From Diploptera punctata (taxonomy: Eukaryota; Arthropoda; Insecta; Blattodea; Blaberidae), in NCBI GenBank assembly GCA_030220185.1, contig JASPKZ010001602.1, positions 177,501-241,500 of the forward strand: a stretch of 64,000 nt of DNA, written 5' to 3'. Below, piece after piece: positions 41,154-52,278 of this stretch. The translations under genes were made by a program, and so were the position numbers. The notes below the pieces were generated by a model that saw only the letters and a list, made by a program, of their open reading frames with translations, did not search any database and was not told the origin of the DNA. Position 1 is the stretch's first letter; the number at the start of each line of letters is the position of its first letter.

Positions 41154-41519
41154 TCTGCGATTGTTATTGTGTGTGTCAGCAGTTGAAGTGGCAATGTATT
41201 CTATTCGACGCAAGAATATATTTACAAATAAATAACAGTGACTGTGCATACAAAATCGGGTAAATTCACAATAGAGCTATCACATCGAACCTCATAAGAA
41301 GCCGGTGCCAACAATTTCTTACCTTATAAGAATGTTGCATCATGAGATAATAAGATACGAAGTACCCCAAAGTAGAACTGTCAACGTCCTATCGACGTTT
41401 CTTTGGACGTCGATTGTACCAGGTTATCCAGTGGATGTCTACATTTCTTCTGACACTGTTCATCTTGCAAAACAATAAACGTTGTTATTAGGCGGAAGTA
41501 GTAGCTGACATATTGCACC
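41154..41519. other. No recognised feature
   Basis: Unassigned sequence with no coding signal. Confidence 0.5.
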
Positions 41520-43221
41520 ATGTACTTACTTACTCACTGGCACTATCGAACCCGTAGGTTCATGGCGCATGGACATAAGCTCTCCATACATCCCTATCCT
41601 GAGCTAATGTTTTCCAATCATTCCCTGTATAATCTACTTCCCTCAAATCATAGTTAATGTTATTCTCCCACCTCATTCTTGGTCTAGCAACTGGGCGTTT
41701 TCCCTCTGGCTTTCCTACAAGAAGATTCCATGCAAGTCTTTCATTCCCCATACGTGCAACATGTCCTGCCCATCGCAGTCTACGAGACTTAACTGTTCTT
41801 ATTATATCTGGCTTCCCATAAAGACCATGTAGTTCATTGTTATGTAGTCTTCTCCATTCACCTGTCTCTTCATCTCTCTTTGGTCCAAAAATTTTCCTAA
41901 GTACTTTATTCTCGAATACTTGTAATCTCCTTTCCTCTCTTAAAGTAAGAGTCCATCTTTCGCACCCATATAATATAACTGGTAGAATAATAGTTTTATA
42001 TATTTTCAGTTTAACATTTTTTGAAAGGAGTTGGGACATCAAGAGTCTCTGCAATGCATAATAGCACGCATTTCCTGAATTGAGCCAATGTTATTTTCTT
42101 TGTGCATCTCATTCCTATTTGTGATTATTGTTCCTAGGTATATGAATTCAGCCACTTCCTCAAAATTTCCCTCATTTGTCATTAGTTGTCCATTTCCATT
42201 ATTTAATGCATTTCTACGTGTGACCATATATTTAGTTTTATTGATATTTACTTCCAGTCCTAATTTCTTAGTGTTACTCAATAATGTGTGCGTGTTGTCC
42301 TTTAGTATCTCCTCGCTATCGGCCAACAATACTACATCATCAGCATAAACTAACAGCTTATTAACACTAAACCGAAAGTGTGATTTTCGGTTCACTACTG
42401 CAGTGTCGTTATCCTCCCTGGACAGTGAGATTCGTGAACTATGCCAATATCCTTTCTCTATGCATCTACCCCCACTCTCCCTCTTTACCTCTCCTGGTGC
42501 GCTGTTTCTACGGCGCATCTCCCCTTCTGCCTCGGAACGCTTAAATACGTTATGCACAGCGAGAACGTTATCATTCATTAAATCATTCTTTGATGGGATC
42601 GGAACTTTAAGTGGACAAGGTCGTCTGGAGCCGCGAGCGGCGGAGTTTAAGTTGGTCCTGAAGACCGGGGAAAGCCACCCTGGCTTGGACTTTAGCATGA
42701 ATGTGGTGTGAGGTATGATATGGTTTTTTTTGTCATGTAAAAGCATTATTATTTTTTTTTTGAATGATCAAATCTTTATCTTTGTTATGTTTTTACTTCA
42801 GACTTCTTGTTTACATTAAATATCATTTTTATACTTATCCAAATTAATGTTCAAAGTGATTTATGTGCATGTGGCTGTTTGATATTCCTATACGGAAACT
42901 CACTTATTTAAGAGATCATTCTAGCTCCCTTTATTTTTCTGTCTAGCTTTCCTGATTAATACTTATAGTAAAAACATTCATTTTAGGTCACTCTGGTGTT
43001 TTGAGAACTATTATTGATTTATGCATAAAAGCTTAGGAAAGAAAGATGAATCAATCCTTGCCTCCTATGGGCCCGGGGCAAAAAGCTTTGTGATTAATAA
43101 CCTTGGATGTAATAAAATCTACGCTAGTAGAAGCAATGGAAACAAAAGACGATCCCGGCACAAATGGTAGCGAGTAGCGAGGTTGTCGCCCGTACAACAC
43201 CATTGAGTTGTAAGCCTTCCA
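41520..43221 (-). pseudogene. RT family alpha copy C, split by an insertion
   Basis: The minus strand at 42362-41560 holds motif C (LLVYADDVVLLADSEEI), EVNINKTKYMVTRRN, LYGCERWTLTLREERR and RLRWAGHVARMG, with frame breaks near 42050. The 3' end ACTTACTTACTCACTGGC equals copies A and B. At 42367 the match stops and resumes at 43196-43220 (CATTGAGTTGTAAGCCTTCC, encoding EGLQLNG). Joining the flanks recreates the copy B sequence, so 42368-43195 is an insertion. Motifs A and B are missing. Confidence 0.86.
42368..43195. mobile_element. 828-bp unclassified insertion with AACAC target duplication
   Basis: AACAC at 42363-42367 and 43196-43200 flanks it exactly within an alpha RT. The left end TAAACCGAAAGTGTG and right end GTCGCCCGTAC show no TIR and no TG..CA. 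The left 350 bp is GC-rich and unlike anything nearby, with an AACCGAAA/TTTCGGTT hairpin at 42370-42392. A 102-codon plus frame (42403-42711, containing FIKSFFDGIGTLSGQGR) stops just before GGTATGAT, a donor-like sequence. The class is unknown. Confidence 0.75.
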
Positions 43222-43640
43222 TTGCACCATGTGTATAAAAAAATTTCAAATAGGTATCTTCAAAGTCTTTGTCATTTTGGTTTTTCTTATGGTTGAAATA
43301 AAATTTTATAAAATTCAAGTTCCTTGCTATGCATCGGTCTTCTCTACATTGGGACAGTCCATTACTTTGTTCAACAGAGACAACATTGCAGATGGAATCC
43401 AATAGATGTTACACATTCTGATAGCACTTCGTCACTGATTGTAATAAAACAATGTGTTTATTATTTAAATAAAATATTTACAATACATTTTTTCTCACTA
43501 CTTTATTTTGAGTCATCGTAAATTCCTAACGAATAATAAATTTGGTAGGCTTAATTTACTGAATACGCCATATTATAGCGAGATCTCTATATAGAAGCAC
43601 CATGTGACGCCTCAGTTGAGTAGAAAATAAGTCTTATGCC
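43222..43640. other. Unassigned; CR1-like 3' scrap at about 43620-43680
   Basis: TCTTATGCCCTTAACTCTGT and CAGCTTAAATAAACATTTAT resemble the 3' ends at 27010-27050 and 58670-58720. The rest is unassigned. Confidence 0.4.
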
Positions 43641-44235
43641 CTTAACTCTGTCAGCTTAAATAAACATTTATTTGTATCACACATAGTGAATAAAATCCCA
43701 AATTAACATGCTACAAGAGTCAACGCGTTTCAATAACATCACTATCATTATCAAGACTTTATGTTGAGTCAGTATTAAGTCCCGCGCCATAGCCGAGCGG
43801 TTAAGGTAGGAAGCCTTGGCGCAGAGCTACGGGACTTGCGCTGGTTCGAGTCTCCATGGGGGAAGAAATTTTCTCATGGTATTTCGGCCAGTATGGGACC
43901 GGTGCCCACCCAGCATCGTGAGGCAATTGGGTAGCTACAATAAGTAGCGGCTCCAGGTTGAGGAACCAGCTATAACGGCTGGGGGGCTCGACATGCTAAC
44001 CACATGTCACCCCTACACTGGCTGTTGATCATCTACCTCTGTGATTGACACATGTGGATGAGAAGGGCCAGCAGCCGGCTGGTAAAAGGGCTGAAAAGTG
44101 GAAAGACCCTCAATCGGAGTATTAAGTCTTGATAACGATAACGTGGCTATTGAAACGCGGTGACTCTTTTAACTTGTTAATATTTGGTGATTTGGGATTT
44201 TATTGACTACGTGTAATATAATTCTATTACCAAAA
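43640..44235. repeat. Palindromic repeat split by an S4 SINE
   Basis: Left arm CAATAAAATCCCAAAT-type (GAATAAAATCCCAAATTAAC), AGAGTCAACGCGTTTCAATA and ATTATCAAGACTT is mirrored right of the SINE by CTTGATAACGATAACGTGG, TATTGAAACGCGGTGACTC and GATTTGGGATTTTATTGAC. Removing the SINE leaves an inverted repeat with a short loop. Confidence 0.82.
43782..44117 (+). mobile_element. SINE S4, full-length copy with 11-bp target duplication
   Basis: AGTATTAAGTC at 43771-43781 and 44118-44128 flanks a 336-bp body. Head: GCCATAGCCGAGCGGTTAAG (A box), GCAGAGCTACGGGAC and GGTTCGAGTCTCC (B box). Body: GTATGGGACCGGTGCCCACC, GAGGCAATTGGGTAGC, CGGCTCCAGGTTGAGG, TATAACGGCTGGGGGGC and CACATGTGGATG. This copy defines the S4 ends. 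Confidence 0.94.
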
Positions 44236-44413
44236 AGATCCTATTTATTAAATATGAAAAAAAGATTTATTTAGCAGCTTTAACAATGTTTTACATTTTC
44301 CTGCACATAATTAAACTACTATCATTCTCCTCATCTCTGTGTCATTCCAATCTCCATCGACCAATCCTTTTCTCTCATGCTGCCAAGCCCAAGAATGATA
44401 AAAAAGATAAAAT

Positions 44414-44415
<2 letters not shown>
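44236..44415. other. Retroelement-related scrap near 44317-44400
   Basis: The minus strand of 44317-44400 (GAGATTGGAATGACACAGAG, GAGGAGAATGATAGTAG) resembles 33800-33850. No frame. Confidence 0.4.

Positions 44416-44470
<55 letters not shown>
44416..44470. repeat. (ATT)n microsatellite
   Basis: Pure ATT array. Confidence 0.97.
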
Positions 44471-44471
<1 letters not shown>

Positions 44472-44544
44472 CATTATTACAAAAATAAAATATATATTTC
44501 AAGCTGCAGATTCACTATACTTTGTCCTCATATTGTCATAGGTT

Positions 44545-44545
44545 A

Positions 44546-44597
<52 letters not shown>
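44545..44597. repeat. (ATT)n microsatellite
   Basis: ATT array directly upstream of an RT tail. Confidence 0.97.
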
Positions 44598-44599
44598 TA

Positions 44600-45037
44600 T
44601 AGGAACAATAAAAAGCATTCTTTTCCGAAAAGTACGTCCAGATACAATTCTAAAATTTTATAAAACAATGGCTCTTCCAACTCTACTTTATGGTTCTGAA
44701 ACCTGGACTCTTACTACAGGTAAATTAAATAGGATAGTAGCTGCAGAAATGAAGTTATTAAGACCTTTAGCGGGTTATACGCTTTATGATCACATGCGTA
44801 ATGAAGATATCCGCAAAGCTCTCAACACACCAGCAACAACTGAAATCATTCAAAAATATCAAAATAATTGGCATGAACACCTTCTGAGAATGCCAAACAA
44901 TAGACTACCTCTGCAGCTATTGAACTACAGACCCACAGGGCGAAGAGACCCAGGAAGACCTAAGAAGAGATGGAGGGATCAATTTCTTTCCTGAAGCGGA
45001 ACAGGCCAATTGGCTTAATCCATGCCTGCCATTGATG

Positions 45038-45041
<4 letters not shown>
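44600..45041 (+). pseudogene. RT family beta C-terminal tail, open frame
   Basis: 44668-44994 is open: MALPTLLYGSETWTLTTGK, RPLAGYTLYDHMRNEDIRK, NNWHEHLLRMPNNRLPLQ and GRRDPGRPKKRWRDQFLS, then stop. Upstream 44605-44667 (KSILFRKVRPDTILKFYKT) continues the same protein. It is close to 657-1109 in layout. No palm; 5'-truncated. The 3' UTR AACAGGCCAATTGGCTTAAT leads into an (ATT)n tail. Confidence 0.87.

Positions 45042-45088
<47 letters not shown>
45036..45088 (+). repeat. (ATT)n 3' tail
   Basis: GATGATTATT and further ATT units follow the RT 3' UTR and are read as its tail. Confidence 0.93.
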
Positions 45089-46789
45089 AATTATTTCTGT
45101 TCGGTTGTAGATTGTTTTATTCGTTATTTGATTTGGACGTTGTAACTAGCATATTGTACTTAGTAAGCTTGTTGTCAAGAATTGAAAGTTGACATTCCCA
45201 CACCCAACCAGATTGCAATGCACACAAAATAAAGTGTAACAGGCCTACCGAATTCTCTGGTTGCTATGCAAACAAAACAAAACAAAAGGCAGTATTGAAA
45301 TGAATAGTATCTAACGTGTGTGACAAGTGTAATTGTTACGAGTCTCATCTCTTCCTCTCTCATAGTAATAATTTAGCCTTATATTACATATTTCAACACA
45401 ATTATTACTACATTTTAATTAATTTTTGCGCGATAGTGTCGTATTTACAGCAATGGCGACCATGATCAAAAGTTCAACTTCCTACATTTCGGGATTGCCA
45501 ACCTAAATAACTATACTGTAATATAACGTTTACCACTGAGTAAAACCACTGCCCTCTATGTATACTGCGCATAATGTATATACAAAAAATATCTAAAAGG
45601 TAGTGTTAATATACATTACATGAAACAAATCACTGAATTTTAAATGAACTGAACTCTATTTGAAACAATATAAAACAATAAATACGTACTTGCGGCCATT
45701 TTATCAATAATTGTTCTTAAGGCGTCCTCTGTTGTTTCAATTATTGAACATTGCCCACAGTGTTAACGTTAATCAGTTGTTTATAATGAACGCAAGTATT
45801 TCTATCAAAGATATTATTTTAGTATTATTTATTATTTTGAAAACACCATCATCACGCAAAAAATAATGTACAACGCACTCGGAAATTAAAAACCTCGCTA
45901 TCGCTCGGTTTTTAAACATTTTCCTCGATTCTGTAAAAACCACTTCCTAAGCTCGCATCGTAATATACATTTCATACTCAAAAAAGATGTTACATCGTCA
46001 AATATAATCGTATGCAATGGGTATGTGTGAGGTGACCTACAATCTCGACTTCGTCTCATGTTTTTCTAACTTCATTGTTCTGCTAAGATACACTTCCCAC
46101 ACTTGTATCACAATACTTTATTAAGTGTTCAGTTATATGTAGAACAACCATTTCCCTTTTATTTCTTCCGATTAATTATACTAAATTAATCATATTAATG
46201 AAATAGTTAAACATAAAGAAAATTATATATTGGCACTGTGAATTCAATGTAGAACCGGGTGTAATAAATATTCTGAAATATTAAACATGTCCACAATTCT
46301 AAACATGCATTTTTAAATTGTATAAATATAGAATACTGGATCACTATTTATAGACTTTTACATTACAATTTGAAGCACTATATATTTAGTATGCACGCTA
46401 CTGACGGATCCCAAAAGCCGAGTTGAGACTCTCAGCCAACGACAAGGAAGAGCAGAGCTCTCGACACTTCATCGATTCCTGTTTAAATGTTACCTTCTGA
46501 AATCAAATTAAAAGACATCGATGTCATGCCACATAAACGGGTGGCACGTTGAAGAACATTCGTAAAACATATATCGACAAAATCCCCGCTGAAAAAAAAA
46601 GTTTTAACTTTTCGAGGATATGGACCACTAAAAGTAAAAAATCATATTAGAGAATAAAACAATAAAACGTGAACAATTTTAATTATGTCATATAGATAAA
46701 GTTAAGACATTGCAAACAATATAAATAAATGTAACAATAATAGCGTGACACCATAAAACGAAGTCTCAAGGGAACTATAAAGGAGACAC
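45089..46789. other. 1.7 kb without recognised gene or repeat
   Basis: The only structures seen are an AAAAACC/GGTTTTT hairpin around CTCGCTATCGCTCGG at about 45888-45914 and a complex stretch at 46390-46580. Possible unique intergenic sequence. Confidence 0.5.
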
Positions 46790-47175
46790 TTAAAAAAAAT
46801 TATAAAACAATGGCGGTTCTAAAACTACTATGTGGATCCGAACACTGGGTTTTAACTAAAAACCAGGAACGAAGAATTGAAACTTCAGAACTGAGATTCT
46901 TGATGGGTGTGGCAGGTTATACGGTACCAAAAGGAAACGAAATGAAGATATACGAACAGAACTAAATATATGTTAGATATAATTATACATTACAGAGACG
47001 AATGGATGAACCACTTCTATAGAATGGGTAATAACAGAATTCCGTAACAGATTTTTCACTACAGACCACTAGAACGAAGAAATAGGGAAGGCCCAGTAAA
47101 ATATTGATAGACCAATTCTAACATGAGATCGAAACAGATCTTAAGATATAATCCTTGATGCTGATGATAATCCCT
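46790..47175 (+). pseudogene. RT family beta tail, degenerate
   Basis: 46806-46925 reads KTMAVLKLLCGSEHWVLTK, ERRIETSELRFLMGVAGYTV. Later DEWMNHFYRMGNNRIP remains, with shifts and stops. It ends near GATGCTGATGATAATCC, a GAT-type tail. Confidence 0.75.
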
Positions 47176-47818
47176 GCTGAACGTTTCCTAAAAATGTCGT
47201 CAATTGAAATTTAAATTCACATTGCTAACAAAATGAGATGTAGCAGGAATTATAGAGTTCCTGGAATCCCCGGGAGAGTAATACCGATCTCAATTCAGAG
47301 AAAGAACATAGCGAAAAGTATAGATACTATATAATCTATACTAAACTTGCCGCTTCCCATGTTAAATTATAAACAAAATATATGTTTAGGGAAATTATTT
47401 TTACAGCAATACATTTGTCTTAAAGCTGATTTAATTCAATTCCATGACATTTTATCATTTGAAGGAGTAATAAAGCAGTGTAAAAAATTATGGACGATGG
47501 GAAATGCATTCTACACGTAGCTTCAAATTTCGTAAGCCGTATCTAGTTCTTCAGGTTTACGATTTGAATTCGTGTAACACAATATTAATATGCTCATATT
47601 AATGAATTCTAGAGGAGTCCCGAACATTTTGAGATACCAAACTTGAGGTTTATTCTTAATAACTGCAAAAATACGATAATTATAATTGAACGTATGAACG
47701 GGATGTCCAATTTAATTCAACAAGATGTGTATTAGCACAAGTATCGCCTAAGAAAGAGGCAGATTTTGGCATAAATCAGATATTCATTCAATTTTCTTGA
47801 ACACTCAAGGATCATCAT
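47176..47818. other. No recognised feature
   Basis: AT-rich and unassigned. Confidence 0.5.
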
Positions 47819-47907
47819 CATCTTCAAAGTATGTGCCTGTTGGCCCGTTCCGCTCACCGATGCACTGTATGCTTGAAGGTGCAAGTCGTCCTTCAAAGGA
47901 AATGGTC
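47819..47907 (-). mobile_element. Beta-family 3' end, minus
   Basis: CATCATCATCTTCAAAGTAT, then TGTTGGCCCGTTCCGCTCAC, is the reverse complement of a beta 3' UTR (compare GCGGAACAGGCCAATTGGC at 44996). There is no coding part. Confidence 0.6.
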
Positions 47908-48010
47908 CTGGAGAAATTTACGTAGAAATCAACAATGTACTTCCACAAGGTTGCCCTCTTTCGCCAATACTTTTTAATGTATATTTACATGACATCATTA
48001 GTACATGGCA
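47908..48010 (+). pseudogene. RT motif B fragment
   Basis: 47920-48010 reads VEINNVLPQGCPLSPILFNV and YLHDIISTWQ, the motif B region of a beta-like RT. It is isolated, in the opposite orientation to the adjacent 3' end, and only about 30 codons long. Confidence 0.7.
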
Positions 48011-49655
48011 AACTCTTTCAGATGAACATTTTATAAGATTACTTTGTTTGAGATTTATTCTCTCCCTGTTACCTTTCAAAATACCCACTTGAGGAAGTAT
48101 AGCTATGAAGCCGTGTGGAAGAAAGGACTGGTTAATACATTAATTATTCTAGCCAAGGAATTCATAGCATATTTTCTTCATAATGAGATTTTTTATATCT
48201 ATGCACATAGTCTTTTCATGGATGATTGTAGATGTGTATGTAGTGTAGACATAGATTTTATTTATATGTACTCATTGTTTTGATACAGGTGTGTAGCCAT
48301 GTAGGTATTTGTTTATATTATGATTATTTGTATTTTGTTTTTAATTCATGGAAAAATAATGCACGTACGGCCACGCAGGCCCGTGCACAATGTGAATGCA
48401 TATGCATTTACTTTCTTTTGAAAAAAGGCAATAAATTCCATTATCAATATCAATATTTTCTTCATTAAGGTTTAACTCGGACAAAATATGTTTATAATTA
48501 AACAATTATTAAATTCGTGCATATAATGTATCGTCAGGTTAGTAATATTCCTGAAAATTGTATAAAATACAAAATGAATACTGGTGCCAAATTTTCCTGT
48601 AAAGCTGTTCGGAAAACTTTCTCTTTGAAGGTAGTAGAGTAAAAACAATTGCTTTGTTGGAATCTAAGACATGTTCCTTTGGTAGTGAAGCAGAGACACC
48701 ATCTCGAAATCATTAGGGCGGACCCAAAACAAAATATTATTATAACTTTGTAACAACATAATACCAATATATTAAAAATTATTTTATTTATGTTACGCAG
48801 AACGATTTTATAACAATGAATAAAATTACGCCTACTTCAGGCTACTTAATTCTGAAAAGCTATTCTTATATTATAGACTTTAGGATTAAATCTAAGCAGT
48901 TTTTATATACTAAGCTTAGGAATATTTTGTTAGAGTTAAGTAGCTCAAAATAGGCTTAATTGATTAAATTTTATAAAATAGAACCTGTCAACAAAATTAA
49001 AATGACATTTATAGCGCGATAATATGTTATACTGACATAAAAATACTTAATCCGTATATTTTTGTCGACCTAAATAATCTCGTAATAGCGTCTATAACTC
49101 AATATCAAAGGGAAGCAGTTTAGAACCCTATCAAAGTACAATTAATTTGCATATGTTCCTGCAAAGGGGAAATTCACAGTTTTCGAACCCTAACGTAATA
49201 AAGAAATACAACTCTTCAAAGAACTCTCGGATATGCGAGAGATGTTCAATAAAAATTATCATTATTTTTTACAACCATAATTTAACACGTTAAAAATTGT
49301 TTCACAATTATTTGACGTTTTGATCACCGATCGGAGTAGCAGCGCTGTTATTGTATTTTGACTAGAGGACACGGTTGGAGATAAGCATCAGATTATTCAG
49401 TACAGTGCCGTCTAAAGATTAGCTAACGTACTCTCACAATGATACAGGACTATGTTCTGATTGCAACGATTCATTCCTACTGACATGTACAAGCACCCGT
49501 TCTACGTTCCCCTTCCGACTTCAATAGTCCCTATTTCTGCCGTCGGTAACGAAAATGTAACAGAGCTATACTATATGTAGGCCTATTAGCTTGAAGATTC
49601 ATCTACAGTGAACTCCGTATTTTAGTTTTCAGGTGACATCAAAGGCAACTGTTTA
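48011..49655. other. 1.6 kb without recognised gene or repeat
   Basis: Short chance frames only. 49330-49640 is somewhat less AT-rich but unassigned. Confidence 0.5.
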
Positions 49656-49685
49656 TCCGTATTGTATTGTATTGTATTGTATTGT
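49656..49685. repeat. (GTATT)n array at the S2 3' end
   Basis: Six ATTGT units adjoin TGTAAGCCCATG, the 3' end of S2. In SINE orientation this is an (ACAAT)n tail. Confidence 0.9.
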
Positions 49686-50079
49686 AAGCCCATGTTTTCC
49701 GTTTACAGAGATTTAGGCGCTCTCCCCCTACAGGGAAGAATTTGAACCATACTAATTTAGTTACGCTTGTTTCGTATAGATGCCATTTTTTAGTGGTCCG
49801 TGGTCAGCGTTCCGCCTCATACTGATATCTGGGAAACCAAGGTAGTACTAGGACGGGAAAATTCGGTAAATGTTGCTTAGAGGCCTTTTCATTCAGGCTT
49901 AAGGATTTTTTTACGAGCCTGAAAATCTTCAGACTCGGGACCCACGGCTTAAAGTCCCTCCCGGAGGACTTACTCCTTGGATTTTTCCGTCCTAAAAATC
50001 CATTGACCCCGGCCGGGTTTGAACCCGCGACCCTCGGGACCAGAGGCAAGGAGCATAACCACTAGTCCACCGCGACCGA
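49684..50079 (-). mobile_element. SINE S2, full-length copy
   Basis: It matches 35436-35833 and 54249-54647 throughout: head TCGGTCGCGGTGGACTAGTG, B box GGGTTCAAACCCGG, then GTCAATGGATTTTTAGGACG and the 3' end TACAAT repeats. The 81-codon minus frame is a SINE shadow. Confidence 0.92.
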
Positions 50080-50094
50080 TTTCAGCTTATCTAT

Positions 50095-50097
<3 letters not shown>

Positions 50098-50126
<29 letters not shown>
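50098..50126. repeat. (TA)n microsatellite
   Basis: TA array near the S2 head. Confidence 0.93.
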
Positions 50127-50129
<3 letters not shown>

Positions 50130-50814
50130 ACTGCCAGGCAGAGCCGGGAATTGTTGTTAGATGCTTCTAAGACGCCGATCCAATGACCAAAAACTAAAAA
50201 CAGTTCTCTGCCAATAATGCCTTCCGCATTATAATTTACGTATAAAATGACGTTTCCTTGTCAACTCCACGTGGATATAATTACCTTAACAGCGTTGCAG
50301 CTTTTGTCTTTTGCAGTATTATATTATAACATAGTATGTTAATGCCAGTTAATAAAACGTGACAACGCTGCTTGATATGCTAAGTACTTATCCGTGCAAA
50401 ATAAACATACCTAACCACAAAGCAAAGCGCCTGTAAACTAAAATAATGAATCCACTACACACAGTATACAAGTTTCTAGGCCATCATCCCCAGTTCCTTT
50501 TCTGAGTGGTGTGTAAGTCAGTACTGCTAATGGCTGTAATGGAGATGAATAATATTATCCTTCGGTGCTCCGCTTTCGTCTCAACAAATCTTCAGCTGAG
50601 GCCTATATAATGTTAAAGGAGGCTAAGGAGAGTTTGTTCTTCCCTACCGCAAACTCCAAAATGGTATATATGTATATTTAAACAAGGGAGACAATCAATT
50701 TGAAAATAAGGTAGCCATGTACTCCAGTTATCGGCCATAGCGAGTGATAATCGACGAATAAGCCTAAGAACTTTTTTTTATTTCTTGAACTTTTAAATGG
50801 ATGTCATTTACATG
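50127..50814. other. No recognised feature
   Basis: Unassigned. TTACTGCCAGGCAGAGCC at 50128 is the only GC-rich landmark. Confidence 0.5.
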
Positions 50815-51210
50815 TTGGTGAAAAAAAAACAACCTGCATGCTGCACCAGGATAGCCCACATATCGTAGATGTTGTTTTTGAATATCTTGCAAAAATCAAA
50901 GTGAAATGCGTCCCTCACCCTCGCTTCGCCGGAATGTTTACCATTTTCGGAAGGAGTAGTGAAGGTTGTGGCGATGGTTTTGTAAGACATGTCAAACATT
51001 GGTTTCCGGCATGTCTTTACAGACTGGTATAAACACATCCAAAGGAGACTACTTTGAGAAGGACCATAACATGAGTAATGGTATGTTGATAAAAAAGTAT
51101 TATTCTTTATTGAACAGACCTCGTATAAAGCATGTCGTTGACAAAATAACCAGGTGTAGAATTCACCTCCTGAAATTGCCATTAGCACATAACAGGGAAA
51201 GGCAACATTA
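50815..51210 (+). pseudogene. Mariner-type transposase C-terminal relic
   Basis: 50838-50930 reads MLHQDSPHIVDVVFEYLAKI, KVKCVPHPRF, parallel to the LHxDNAPAH..V..YL..HPPYSPD region around the second catalytic D of mariner transposases. A later frame gives GINTSKGDYFEKDHNM, like the conserved C-terminal C-x4-GDYFEK end. About 30 residues, including the third D, are deleted between. No TIRs were found. Confidence 0.55.
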
Positions 51211-51308
51211 AACATATTAGATACACCACTATTTTCATAATAATGAGTTTATATTAACAACCATTTTAAGTTACACTATAAAGGTAATTTCATGAAAATG
51301 AGCATATC

Positions 51309-51641
51309 TATCCATCCACAGTAATTCTGCCCAAGGGCAGGTCTTTCACTGCAATCATAGCATTTCCATGCTATGCTTTCCAGCTTTACTAGAGAATTAT
51401 AGGTGTGGTAGCTTCCCGTTGTTTCCCACACCGTTGAAGAATGAAGATGATAATGATAAGGATGATGATGATGGCCGGATGATTTTCGGGGACCGTTGGG
51501 CCCTAAGATTCCTGACATTTGTCTTACAGGTGAGGAAAAACCCCAAAAAACCTCACCCAGGAGCCTGTTCCGAACGGGAATCGAACCCGGGCCCGCTGTG
51601 TGACAAGGCAGCACGCTTAACTCGAGATCACAGCGGTGGAC
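51309..51641 (-). mobile_element. SINE S1, full-length minus copy
   Basis: Minus strand: CCACCGCTGTGATCTCGAG, AAGCGTGCTGCCTTGTCAC, GGTTCGATTCCC, GGGTGAGGTTTTTTGGGG, AACGGTCCCCGAAAATCATC, GGGAAGCTACCACACC and TGCCCTTGGGCAGAATTAC. It ends CTGTGGATGG. Confidence 0.92.
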
Positions 51642-51999
51642 TATGAACATCACAATTTATCTAATTTTTTCATACTTTATAGATTATAAATGCGACTTTT
51701 GAAACAATTCTGAAATTTAAAACTTAGCTTATTTCATCAGAAAAATGAACACCTATATACCAAATCGAAAATTGCTTGTCTTCTCTGCTGAAAATGTATA
51801 TAATTACTGTCATATCATAAATTATGCTATTCATTAATACATCTCATAAAATTTTACAATCTACAGCGCAGAAGATAAGAAAGCCTTGCATTTCACAATA
51901 TCTATTTATTTTGTTTTAACAAATATGTATTTTGTTTCTATTTATTTAAAAATGTAGCATTTATAAAGCATATAGGTGATGTAAAACTATAGGTACTTC
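51642..51999. other. No recognised feature
   Basis: AT-rich spacer before the Tc1 element. Confidence 0.55.
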
Positions 52000-52278
52000 T
52001 ACACTGCTCAAAACAATTAGAGGAAATTGAATAAGTAATTGTTGTTTAAAGCTGTGATGCTGAAAGTTGGACAATATGTAAATTGAATTATTAATTTTAT
52101 CATTGCATACAAATTTTAAAGATCCATGGCCTAAATACAGAGAAATTACCTCAAATAACAAATATAGAGATTTTTTTTTATTTTGGAAGGCACTGGCCAC
52201 TTCTAATTGGTAAGCTTCCTGACGTTGCTATAGTGACGAATGTTGATTATTGCCTTGTTTACTGAAGTCTCTGACAGA

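Noticed and set aside
42403..42711. Host gene of 102 codons
   Set aside because: It lies wholly inside an insertion with a target duplication and has no recognised homologue; treated as part of the element.
42368..43195. Solo LTR
   Set aside because: The 5-bp duplication would fit, but the ends are not TG..CA and no polyadenylation or LTR-like structure is clear.
48044..48468. Two overlapping plus frames (79 and 62 codons) as genes
   Set aside because: AT-driven composition, no motif, no conserved start context.
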